From Candidatus Cloacimonadota bacterium (GTDB lineage: Bacteria > Cloacimonadota > Cloacimonadia > Cloacimonadales > TCS61): a stretch of 16,371 nt of DNA. Position numbers and translations under genes: made by a program. Under the pieces are notes generated by a model. It did no database searches. It was not told the DNA's origin and saw only the letters and a list, made by a program, of their open reading frames with translations. Shown here piece after piece: positions 8,474 through 15,316 of the stretch. The stretch's first letter is position 1; every line of letters begins with the position of its first letter. Location of the stretch: positions 1 through 16,371 of the forward strand of contig JAGLWO010000306.1 in the NCBI GenBank assembly GCA_023133395.1. Reading direction: 5' to 3'.

Positions 8474-8510
8474 TTAAAGAAGCTTTAGAAATTTATTAAA
8501 GTTTCTTTAA
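8474..8510. promoter_or_regulatory. Tandem dyad pair, probable enhancer (UAS) for the sigma-54 activator
   Basis: Site 1 is TAAAG-AAG-CTTTA (8475-8487) and site 2 is TTAAAG-TTT-CTTTAA (8496-8510). Their centres, 8481 and 8503, are 22 bp apart, so both would lie on the same face of the helix. Relative to the predicted sigma-54 start at about 8349 they sit near -132 and -154, a usual distance for enhancers of bacterial sigma-54 activators. The sites also form an inverted pair with each other (TTAAAGAAGCTTTA versus TTAAAGAAACTTTA). Binding by the 11936-13405 product is inferred. Confidence 0.6.
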
Positions 8511-8564
8511 TTTTTTTAGATTGACATGTTAAGATTCTAAATCAACTTTGCGATTGGAGGCATT

Positions 8565-11500
8565 GTGAGTTGGAAAAAAATTGTTTCTAAAAAATTGATC
8601 GGTAAAGGTACATTTGGAAAAGTCTATAAAGTAACTGATGAAAAAGGCGCAATTGGGGCTTTAAAAATAATTGATAAACAGTATCATAAGTTTCGCATTC
8701 AGTTTAAAAGCGCCTTTGAAATAACCAGGAAGATAAATGATGTAAATTATGTGAAAGCCTTACAGTGGATCTCTGATAAAGACGTGAGCTGGGTGATGGA
8801 GTATGTGGATGGGAAACCGATCTCATCTCTAAAATTTACTGATGGAGATTCTCTCGATAAAATCCTGAAATATATGATACAGGTTTGTAATGGACTGATG
8901 GCACTTCACAGCAGAAATATCATTCATCGGGACCTGAAACCGCAAAATATTCTTCTGAATTCAAATAATATTGTTAAAATAACGGATTTCGATTTTATTA
9001 AAATTGAGCATACAGGAAAACAGGTAAGTCAATTTGTTGGAACTCCGGTATATTCATCTCCCAAACATTTTATATCTTCGTATGATCTTGATATAAGAAG
9101 CGATCTGTATTCTCTCGGTGTGATTCTGTATGAACTGGTTACCGGAAAATTACCTTTTGAAGGAAAAGATGCAAAAGAGATTGGAGATAAACATCGTTTA
9201 AAGCCAATCATTTTACCAACTAAAATTAATCCCGATATCCCCAAAGGAGTTGAAAAGATAATTACCGGCTTACTGGAGAAAAATCCTAAAGACAGGTATC
9301 AACATGCTCATGCTGTGGCAATGGATTTATTTAAAGAAATAAAAAATAAAAAAGGTGTAAAAATTAAAGCGGATATTCCCTATTTGTTAAAACCCAGATT
9401 CGTGAACCGGGAAATATCATTAAAAACTCTAAATGAATTATCTGATGAGTTAGAGAGCAAAAACGGGAAAGTAGTGCTGATTCTCGGTGAATCGGGAATT
9501 GGAAAATCTAAACTGATCCAGCAATTTCATCATTATCTGCAATTTCAGAACGTAGATTTTTATTATTCGGTTTGTAAACTTGTGGAACATTCACTCGAAC
9601 CTTTATCTTCTATTTTTGAGGAAATTTTGGAAGCAGCGAAATCAGAATCCGGGAAACTTCAATATTTTGGCAGGTTTGGTTGGGATCTGGTTAAATTTGG
9701 AATTTTAGCAGAAAAAGAGTGGATGAATAAAATCGAGAAACCGGTTGAACTGAGTGGTAAGGGTGCTGAAATAAGACTGTTCAGTGCAATGACCAACTTC
9801 ATTCAGAAAGCAGCAACCAAACCGCTGGTGATCTGTATAGATGACTTGCAATGGGCAGATGAGATAATATTGAAGTGGCTTATCTATACAGAGAGAAATT
9901 TACAGGAATTTCCTGTACTGATCGTCGGCCTTCACCGTACGGAACAGCTCATCGAAGATTCATTGATCTTAAAAATAGAGAATCTGATCCAGGTAAAAAT
10001 AAAGAATCTAAAAGGTGTCGATGTTTCCGATATGATAAAATCCATGCTGGGTAAAAAAAGTTCCAGCAGGGAATTAGATAATTTCATTAAAAGCATTGTT
10101 TCCCACACAAAGGGTAATCCGTTATTTATCAGGGAGATCTTGTATTATCTGCAGGAAAAAGGAAAAATTACAATAATTAATAATAAATGGAATTTCCCTC
10201 CAAAAATAGAGATAGAAAATCTCCCGGAAAACATTCAGCAAGTTATCCGGGAAAGATTAGCAGAATTGAGCAAAGAAACTTTAATTACTCTACAGACAGC
10301 ATCCATAATTGGAAAGAAATTTAATTTTGAAATGCTTCTGAATATGACAAAAAAGAATGATAATGAATTATTAGATGACCTGATAGATTGCCGGGAAGTA
10401 AGTTTAATAGAAGAATCGGGAAATGATTATATCTTTATCCACGACAAGGTTCGAGAAGTTTTAGAGAATGAGATCAAAGAAAAATATCCCTCATTCTGGA
10501 AAGAACTGCATTTAAAAGCAGGAGAGTTCCTGGAAGAAAAGTATTCGAAAAATCCAGATGAAGTTCTGGATGACCTCGCTAAACATTTCTATTTTGCAGA
10601 GCAGCCTGAAAAATCTGTAAAGTATAATGAACTGGCTGGAGATAAAGCAAACAAGAATTATTTTAATAATAAGGCATTAAATTTCTATGAACATCTTATT
10701 AAAAATATTGAAGAGCAAATGTTAATATTAAACAAAAGAGATTCTGATTATAAAAAAACTACAACAATATTGATTGATACATTATTAAAAAAAGGTGATA
10801 TTCTCCAGCTTATCGGTAATTGGAAAGAAGCGGAAGAAATATATAAAAACGCTCTCAAGTTATCGGAAGAGATTGAGGATAAGAAAAGAACTGCAAATTC
10901 ATATGGTAAATTAGGTTCGCAACTTTATATAAAAAACAATCTTGAAAAAGCAATGGAGTGTTTTGAGAGCAGCTTAGTAATCAGAAAAGAACTCGTGGAT
11001 AAAAAAGGTATTTCTAAAGCAGTTGGAAATATTGGAAATGTTTATTTTAACACAGGCAATTATAAAAGGGCGTTGGAATGTTATGAAAAGAGCTTGAAAA
11101 TTGATGAAGAATTTGGGGATAAAAAAGGTATTTCAATAATACTTGGGAATATGGGAACTGTTTATTCTAATAAAGGAAATAATAAAAAAGCAATGGAGTG
11201 TTTTGAAAAGAGTTTAAAAATTGGTGAAGAGTTCGGAGAAAAAAAAGTTATTTCAAATGTAGTTGGAAGTATGGGACAAGTTTATGCTTATCAAGGCAAT
11301 TATAAAAAAGCAATGGAATGTTTTGAAAAGAGTTTAAAAATTGGTGAAGAGCTCGGAGATAAAAAAGGCATTTCACACATAGTTGATAATATTGGCCAAG
11401 TATATAAAGAACAAGAAAATTATGAAAAAGCGATGGAGTGTTTTGAAAAAGCTATTCAAATAGATATAGAATTAGGCTTAAAACCACATTTACTAGATCA

Positions 11501-11909
11501 TTTATCAAATAAAGCAGAATGTTTGTATGATCTGGGAGAATATGAAGAAGCAAATGAAGCTAATGAAGAATACTTGAAAATTGCAGAAGAAATGAAAGAC
11601 GAAGAACATATTTTTAGCTACAATGTTCTTAAAGTGAAAATAGAATTTAAGACAGTGAGAAAGCATACATTAAGAATTAAGAATTGTATTGAACCATTGG
11701 AAAAGTTGTTGGAAAAAACTAAAGATGAAAAACAAATTGCTACGCTTAATTACGAATTAGCAATTATGAATAATGAATTAAATAGAGAAAAGAATGCTGA
11801 TAGACATAAGAAGATAGCATTAGAACTTTATAAAAAACTTTATAAAAAAACTCCCAAGATAGAATATAAAAACAGGATTGAGGAATTGGGAAAATTGAAT
11901 AAAAATTAG
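8565..11909 (+). CDS. Ser/Thr protein kinase - AAA ATPase - TPR signalling protein
   Basis: 1114 residues. A protein kinase domain (about 8-258) has a GKGTFGKVY loop (13-21), ALK lysine K34, HRDLKPQN (121-128, catalytic D123) and the subdomain IX aspartate D180. Next comes an AAA_16/STAND-like ATPase (about 275-640) with Walker A GESGIGKS (308-315) and Walker B LVICIDDLQWAD (D426, D427). The rest is a C-terminal TPR array (about 735-1010) and a helical tail. The DFG motif is DFD (141-143) and the APE glutamate is lysine (SPK, 165-167), so activity may be altered. No transmembrane segment is seen, so it is probably cytoplasmic. The start is GTG at 8565, with TTGGAGG ending 4 bases before it. 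The sigma-54 activator follows 26 bases after the stop, indicating one operon. The likely role is to sense a signal through TPR/ATPase and control the activator; the target is inferred. Confidence 0.92.
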   Translation: MSWKKIVSKKLIGKGTFGKVYKVTDEKGAIGALKIIDKQYHKFRIQFKSAFEITRKINDVNYVKALQWISDKDVSWVMEYVDGKPISSLKFTDGDSLDKILKYMIQVCNGLMALHSRNIIHRDLKPQNILLNSNNIVKITDFDFIKIEHTGKQVSQFVGTPVYSSPKHFISSYDLDIRSDLYSLGVILYELVTGKLPFEGKDAKEIGDKHRLKPIILPTKINPDIPKGVEKIITGLLEKNPKDRYQHAHAVAMDLFKEIKNKKGVKIKADIPYLLKPRFVNREISLKTLNELSDELESKNGKVVLILGESGIGKSKLIQQFHHYLQFQNVDFYYSVCKLVEHSLEPLSSIFEEILEAAKSESGKLQYFGRFGWDLVKFGILAEKEWMNKIEKPVELSGKGAEIRLFSAMTNFIQKAATKPLVICIDDLQWADEIILKWLIYTERNLQEFPVLIVGLHRTEQLIEDSLILKIENLIQVKIKNLKGVDVSDMIKSMLGKKSSSRELDNFIKSIVSHTKGNPLFIREILYYLQEKGKITIINNKWNFPPKIEIENLPENIQQVIRERLAELSKETLITLQTASIIGKKFNFEMLLNMTKKNDNELLDDLIDCREVSLIEESGNDYIFIHDKVREVLENEIKEKYPSFWKELHLKAGEFLEEKYSKNPDEVLDDLAKHFYFAEQPEKSVKYNELAGDKANKNYFNNKALNFYEHLIKNIEEQMLILNKRDSDYKKTTTILIDTLLKKGDILQLIGNWKEAEEIYKNALKLSEEIEDKKRTANSYGKLGSQLYIKNNLEKAMECFESSLVIRKELVDKKGISKAVGNIGNVYFNTGNYKRALECYEKSLKIDEEFGDKKGISIILGNMGTVYSNKGNNKKAMECFEKSLKIGEEFGEKKVISNVVGSMGQVYAYQGNYKKAMECFEKSLKIGEELGDKKGISHIVDNIGQVYKEQENYEKAMECFEKAIQIDIELGLKPHLLDHLSNKAECLYDLGEYEEANEANEEYLKIAEEMKDEEHIFSYNVLKVKIEFKTVRKHTLRIKNCIEPLEKLLEKTKDEKQIATLNYELAIMNNELNREKNADRHKKIALELYKKLYKKTPKIEYKNRIEELGKLNKN
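10861..11460 (+). repeat. Five in-frame 120-bp TPR repeats
   Basis: Five units with an exact 120-bp (40-residue) period begin at 10861, 10981, 11101, 11221 and 11341 (residues about 766-965). Each contains KAMECFE-like helix A and GDKKGIS-like loop sequence. Units 3 and 4, offset by half a unit, agree at about 102 of 120 bases by my count, so at least part of the array is a recent tandem expansion. The flanking TPR units are more degenerate. Confidence 0.9.
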
Positions 11910-11935
11910 TTTAAATATTTTCTTTGGAGTTTGTT

Positions 11936-13405
11936 ATGACACGAAAAATAAGGGATAAGTATCATAATTTATTAGATTACTTATATTCATCTGTTGATAA
12001 TTTTAAGCCCGGTTCTACTTATGAATTATTATTAGCATTATTGAGCACCCAGATAAATGCAGATTGCTGCCTTCTTATAAATAAATATGAGCAGATATTA
12101 TACAAATCCCCTACCTTAAAAGAAACCAAATTTAGTCATACAATTTTAAAAAAAGCTTTAAAACATAATAAATCTTTCCATATTCAAAATGCTGTAAAAG
12201 AAATAGATTTAAAAAATGCAAATAGTATAGCAGGACATATCTTTTTATCTGTAATATGTATTGTTCTGCACGACCGAAATAATGAAATTGTGGGAGCATT
12301 GTATTTAGATAGACATGAACTGGAAAAAAAAGCTTTCAGTATTTTTGATTTTAGACAGACAGAAGAATTTGTAAATAAATTTGCCAACATCTTAATAAAT
12401 GAAGGTCTTGAAAAAATAGAATTAACCAGATTACGTAAGGATCACGGTTTTGAGGGAATAATCGGGAAATGTGATTCAATGCAAAAAATCTTTGAACAGA
12501 TAAATAAAGTTGCTCCAACTGAGTCTAACGTGTTTCTGCAGGGAGAAACAGGAACGGGAAAAGAATTGGTTGCTCTGGCTATTCATAAAAGAAGTAAACG
12601 TGCTGATTGTCCATTTATCGCTGTTAACTGTTCTGCAATTCCCAAAGAACTTCTGGAGAGCGAATTATTCGGTCATGAGAGAGGAGCTTTTACCGGAGCA
12701 ATAAACAAACGGAAAGGTAAATTTCAGTTAGCTCACCATGGAACTTTATTTCTGGATGAAATCGGAGAATTGGAACCTAATCTTCAAACCAAAATCTTGA
12801 GAGCATTACAGGAAAGGGAAATTCAACCAGTTGGTAGCGAGAAGATTGTTAAAGTCAATCTACGTCTGATAACTGCATCCAGCAAAGAAATAATTAATGA
12901 AATCCGGAAAGGAAATTTCCGGAAAGAGTTGTTTTATAGAATTAATTCCTTTCAGATATTTCTTCCTTCTTTAAGAGAACGTGGGAAGGATATTTTATTA
13001 TTAGCAGAACATTTTATCACCAAATATTGTATTGAAAATGGTAATTATATTCCTCCTCCTTATTTCACAAAAAAGGCAAAAGAAAAACTACTTTCCTATT
13101 TCTGGGAAGGAAACGTTCGAGAATTACAGAATGTTATGGAAAATTTATCAATAAACTACACGGAAGGTAAAATAATAACAGATAGTCAGCTCAAGTTTTA
13201 TCCTATTGGATCAGATGACACACCAAGAGCACAAAATAATACTTCATTAAAAGCAGCTGCAGAACAAGCTGAAAAAGAGCTTATAAAATCGTGCTTAGTA
13301 AAAAACGAATGGAAAAAAAACAAAGTAATAAAAGAACTTGATACTACCTTTCCCACGTTAGTAAAAAAAATGAAAAAATACGGACTGAAAAAAAATATAA
13401 GATGA
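11936..13405 (+). CDS. GAF-domain sigma-54-dependent transcriptional activator (bacterial enhancer-binding protein)
   Basis: 489 residues from ATG 11936. A TTG 12 bases earlier is possible, but TTTGGAG lies 6 bases before this ATG and overlaps the TTG, so ATG is preferred. An N-terminal GAF-like sensor domain spans about 20-146. It is followed by a complete AAA+ sigma-54 interaction domain (about 170-400). That domain has Walker A GETGTGKE (203-210), the GAFTGA loop that contacts sigma-54 (250-255), Walker B LFLDE (D274, E275), and RKELFYRINSF...LPSLRER. The C-terminal helix-turn-helix (about 437-489, ending KKMKKYGLKK) is Fis-like but the first helix is degenerate. There is no receiver domain, so control probably comes from a GAF ligand or from the upstream kinase. 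The stop lies 14 bases from the stop of the converging NUDIX gene; no terminator is visible there. The likely target is the sigma-54 promoter at about 8360-8375. Confidence 0.94.
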   Translation: MTRKIRDKYHNLLDYLYSSVDNFKPGSTYELLLALLSTQINADCCLLINKYEQILYKSPTLKETKFSHTILKKALKHNKSFHIQNAVKEIDLKNANSIAGHIFLSVICIVLHDRNNEIVGALYLDRHELEKKAFSIFDFRQTEEFVNKFANILINEGLEKIELTRLRKDHGFEGIIGKCDSMQKIFEQINKVAPTESNVFLQGETGTGKELVALAIHKRSKRADCPFIAVNCSAIPKELLESELFGHERGAFTGAINKRKGKFQLAHHGTLFLDEIGELEPNLQTKILRALQEREIQPVGSEKIVKVNLRLITASSKEIINEIRKGNFRKELFYRINSFQIFLPSLRERGKDILLLAEHFITKYCIENGNYIPPPYFTKKAKEKLLSYFWEGNVRELQNVMENLSINYTEGKIITDSQLKFYPIGSDDTPRAQNNTSLKAAAEQAEKELIKSCLVKNEWKKNKVIKELDTTFPTLVKKMKKYGLKKNIR

Positions 13406-13419
13406 CTTATCCCCGCAAC

Positions 13420-13815
13420 TTACTTTTCTATTGACCTATAAAACTCTTCCACTATCTCGTTAAACCCGTAAGCCAGTTCTGTGTTTCTTGCTTCTTCACA
13501 TGTGAACCACTTCAGGCACTGTCCTTCCATTAAGTCGATTTTATCGATTTCCAGATTCTGGTTTTTCCAATATGTGTATTCAATGCGGTCGTCGAATTCT
13601 TTCTCGCAGAAAAGCTGAAAATCCTTCAAGTCAATATTCATCTCTTCCTTCATTTCACGGATTATGCATACTTCGGGAGTTTCATCCGGTTCTACATGTC
13701 CACCCGGAACATCCCACATGTTCGGGTATGGAATATCCGGTTTGTCATCGCGCAGGAAAAGCAGGATTTTCTCTTTGTCGTTAATGAATATTATACTTGT
13801 TCCGAGTCTTTTCAT
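13420..13815 (-). CDS. NUDIX hydrolase
   Basis: 131 residues, the usual single-domain size. Members cleave nucleoside diphosphates linked to another moiety, often for nucleotide-pool cleaning. The NUDIX box spans residues 39-61: G39, E45, R53, E54, E57 and E58 are all in place, so the metal-binding REUxEE core is intact. The usual glycine near the box end is asparagine (N60). A PNMWDVPGG lead-in precedes the box. The substrate cannot be told from sequence. The start has no clear Shine-Dalgarno sequence. The upstream lipoprotein gene ends only 7 bases before it, so translation may rely on coupling. It converges on the sigma-54 activator with 14 bases between stops. Confidence 0.93.
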   Translation of the reverse strand: MKRLGTSIIFINDKEKILLFLRDDKPDIPYPNMWDVPGGHVEPDETPEVCIIREMKEEMNIDLKDFQLFCEKEFDDRIEYTYWKNQNLEIDKIDLMEGQCLKWFTCEEARNTELAYGFNEIVEEFYRSIEK

Positions 13816-13822
13816 TAATAAA

Positions 13823-14662
13823 TTAGTTATTTCTTGTTTGGGAAATCAACTCAATATTCTTATTTTTAGCATTTACTTTCATTTGTATTTTCCAGAACTT
13901 GCTTTTTCCTTGAAGAATTAAATAATCATCTTGGAGTTCAATTATTTCATACTTATTATTTACAATGCTAAAAAATTTTGTATTTTTACCATAATCTTTT
14001 AAATTCAGATAATCTTCAATTGATTCTGTAAAACTTGTGTTACCTCCACCTCCCATACTTATTGGTATTCTAAAAAACGCGAGGCTTTGATTTCCAAGAT
14101 TCATAAGCATTGAAAGAATATCGTTTTTATTTGCTACTTTTATTTGATTTAATTTATCATCTAATTCGATCAGCTCTGTAAATGTTAATGGTTCCGAATT
14201 ATATAATGGGATTTTCTGTACATTCAATTCCAGGCTTTTTGCAAGTTTTGTTTTTGGATATTCTATTATAATCGTTTTTATTTTCAGCATTGCTTGAATT
14301 GAGATACTATCTTCATTTGTTGAGATACTCAATAAGCTACAGGCTTCATCAAATAAAATTTGAGCTTTCTCATTTTTTATAAAATCCCTGTTTAACTCCA
14401 AAATTTCATAATATGTCAGAAATCCATGATTATTAACGAATAATTTCTTTTCCTCTGATTCAATACTTTTAGCTAATTTTGAATCGGGGAATTTTGATAA
14501 AATAACATTTAGTTTGGTAATCGCTTCTTCAGGTAAGCTATCAATGTTGGTGTGCTCTTTAAACATTGTTACTGCTTTGTTGAAAAGAATTTCTTCTTCT
14601 TTTTGTTTATTGGAACAACTTATAAACAATATTAGCGAAATTATAAGAATCAAATTTTTCAT
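13823..14662 (-). CDS. Lipoprotein with a duplicated helical (TPR-like) unit, function unknown
   Basis: 279 residues. MKNLILIISLILFISC is a lipoprotein signal with lipobox FISC and acylated C16, followed by SNKQKEEE, so the protein is probably anchored in the outer or inner membrane facing the periplasm. Residues 25-101 and 102-178 are two copies of one unit. Both have an ILF(N/D)(K/E)A opening, a long helix, a (F/Y)P-(D/K)-(S/T)-KLAKS segment and a closing LT-x-x-E(I/L)-x-EL segment. The unit resembles a TPR or tetratrico-like helical pair. A glycine stretch (MGGGG, 203-207) and a beta-rich C-terminal part (about 228-275) follow. TAGGAG lies 8 bases before the ATG. It is probably co-transcribed with the NUDIX gene 7 bases downstream. 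I do not recognise a specific family. Confidence 0.85.
   Translation of the reverse strand: MKNLILIISLILFISCSNKQKEEEILFNKAVTMFKEHTNIDSLPEEAITKLNVILSKFPDSKLAKSIESEEKKLFVNNHGFLTYYEILELNRDFIKNEKAQILFDEACSLLSISTNEDSISIQAMLKIKTIIIEYPKTKLAKSLELNVQKIPLYNSEPLTFTELIELDDKLNQIKVANKNDILSMLMNLGNQSLAFFRIPISMGGGGNTSFTESIEDYLNLKDYGKNTKFFSIVNNKYEIIELQDDYLILQGKSKFWKIQMKVNAKNKNIELISQTRNN
14129..14590 (-). repeat. Internal duplication in the lipoprotein gene
   Basis: Two adjacent units of about 77 codons (residues 25-101 and 102-178) align through their whole length. Shared features are LFNKAVTMF/LFDEACSLL, KFPDSKLAKS/EYPKTKLAKS and YYEILELN/FTELIELD. The copies are well diverged, so the duplication is old. Confidence 0.75.
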
Positions 14663-14752
14663 GTTACCATCTCCTATTATTCTTTTTTATTTTCCAGCAG
14701 GAAGCAGAACCTTGTTACTATTAACGAAAATTATGCTGTGTTTCATATTTCC

Positions 14753-14791
14753 AAAAAAAAGAAAAAAGACTCTCCGGTCTAAAGAGTTTTT
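14753..14791 (-). terminator. Rho-independent terminator of the DUF5684-like gene
   Basis: On the minus strand AAAACTCT (14783-14790) pairs with AGAGT plus flanking T residues (14769-14773 and beyond) around a 9-base loop. It is followed by CTTTTTTCTTTTTTTT (complement of 14753-14768). The position, about 30 bases past the stop at 14820, fits termination of that gene ahead of the lipoprotein gene. Confidence 0.7.
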
Positions 14792-14819
14792 AATAATGGC
14801 AAATTTTCTCTCTATTTAT

Positions 14820-15251
14820 TTAATGAATTATCTCCTGATATTCAGAGCTATCAAAAGCAAGAATAGGGAAGAAAATGATTGGCAGAAAAAGCATCCCAAT
14901 GGCAAAACCACTACCTTTTCCGAATACTTTTGCAAAATCAAATAATATTATTATAGCGATAACAATGTTCACAACAGGGATTAACATAAGAAATATCCAC
15001 CAGATCGGACGGCAGGCAATCTGCAACTGCAAAATGGCATTATAGATTGGAACAATACAACCCCAACCGGGCTTTCCTGCTTTCACATAGATCTTCCATT
15101 GAACAACGATCATAAAAATAATTACTGCGAAATAAAAAATCCAGAAAACGATACCTAATCCAGCAGCAGATTCTGCTGAATATACATCATCGTAAATAAT
15201 TTTCCTCCTATCTTTTTTATGGATTTGAAACAACTTTTTAGTTTGTTTCAA
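14820..15251 (-). CDS. DUF5684-like small membrane protein; start codon uncertain
   Basis: Up to 143 residues with about three hydrophobic segments (about 31-52, 84-104, 115-133). The conserved core is KAGKPGW (57-63), PIYN (68-71), a RPIWW segment, IPVVN and FAKVFGKG. This matches what I know of DUF5684 inner-membrane proteins, whose function is unknown. The longest frame starts with TTG at 15249-15251 without a Shine-Dalgarno. The only strong one, AGGAGG at 15204-15209, lies inside this frame. No ATG, GTG or TTG follows it in frame at a usable distance; ATT codons at 15198-15200 and 15195-15197 are 3 and 6 bases on. The true protein may therefore begin at residue 18 or 19, near YDDVYSAESAAG. 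It lies between the right-edge gene and a terminator at about 14753-14791. Confidence 0.8.
   Translation of the reverse strand: MKQTKKLFQIHKKDRRKIIYDDVYSAESAAGLGIVFWIFYFAVIIFMIVVQWKIYVKAGKPGWGCIVPIYNAILQLQIACRPIWWIFLMLIPVVNIVIAIIILFDFAKVFGKGSGFAIGMLFLPIIFFPILAFDSSEYQEIIH
15225..15251. promoter_or_regulatory. Perfect 9-bp inverted repeat upstream of the DUF5684-like gene
   Basis: TTGAAACAA (15225-15233) and TTGTTTCAA (15243-15251) are perfect complements separated by 9 bases. On the minus strand they directly follow a TTGAC (-35-like) sequence and precede AGGAGG by about 15 bases. It could be an operator overlapping the promoter or an RNA hairpin in the leader. It also covers the 5' end of the longest reading frame, which argues against TTG 15251 being the real start. 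Confidence 0.55.
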
Positions 15252-15316
15252 GTCAAGAATTTTCTGTTGATAGAAAAACCCGAATCCGACAGTTACCGGA
15301 GTTTCGCCAGTTTTTA

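Larger units (their letters stand above)
8328..8564. promoter_or_regulatory. Divergent regulatory region between the secreted-protein operon and the kinase/activator operon
   Basis: This 237-base, very AT-rich gap holds the beta-helix ribosome binding site, a sigma-54 promoter reading leftward, two operator-like dyads, and the ribosome binding site of the kinase gene (TTGGAGG at 8554-8560). A perfect TTGACA at 8521-8526 faces the kinase gene, but I see no good -10 hexamer 16-18 bases on, so the kinase promoter remains unplaced. The dyads lie between both promoters and could also affect the rightward operon. No ORF with a ribosome binding site was seen. Confidence 0.75.

Noticed and set aside
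8521..8526. TTGACA as a sigma-70 -35 element for the kinase gene
   Set aside because: No acceptable -10 hexamer lies 16-18 bases downstream, and the lineage may use a different consensus. I did not call a promoter.
11924..11935. TTG at 11924 as start of the sigma-54 activator
   Set aside because: The Shine-Dalgarno TTTGGAG overlaps this TTG and is correctly spaced for ATG at 11936.
13572..13921. Plus-strand frames opposite the NUDIX and lipoprotein genes
   Set aside because: They are shadows of two well-supported minus-strand genes, with no plausible ribosome binding site or family character.
14514..14945. Plus-strand frame of 143 codons spanning 14663-14819
   Set aside because: It crosses two minus-strand genes and a terminator hairpin. 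The translation shows no domain and there is no Shine-Dalgarno.
15252..15316. Possible terminator after the right-edge gene (TCCG...CGGA followed by TTCGGGTTTTTC on the minus strand)
   Set aside because: The stem is only 4 clean base pairs with a large loop; too weak to call.
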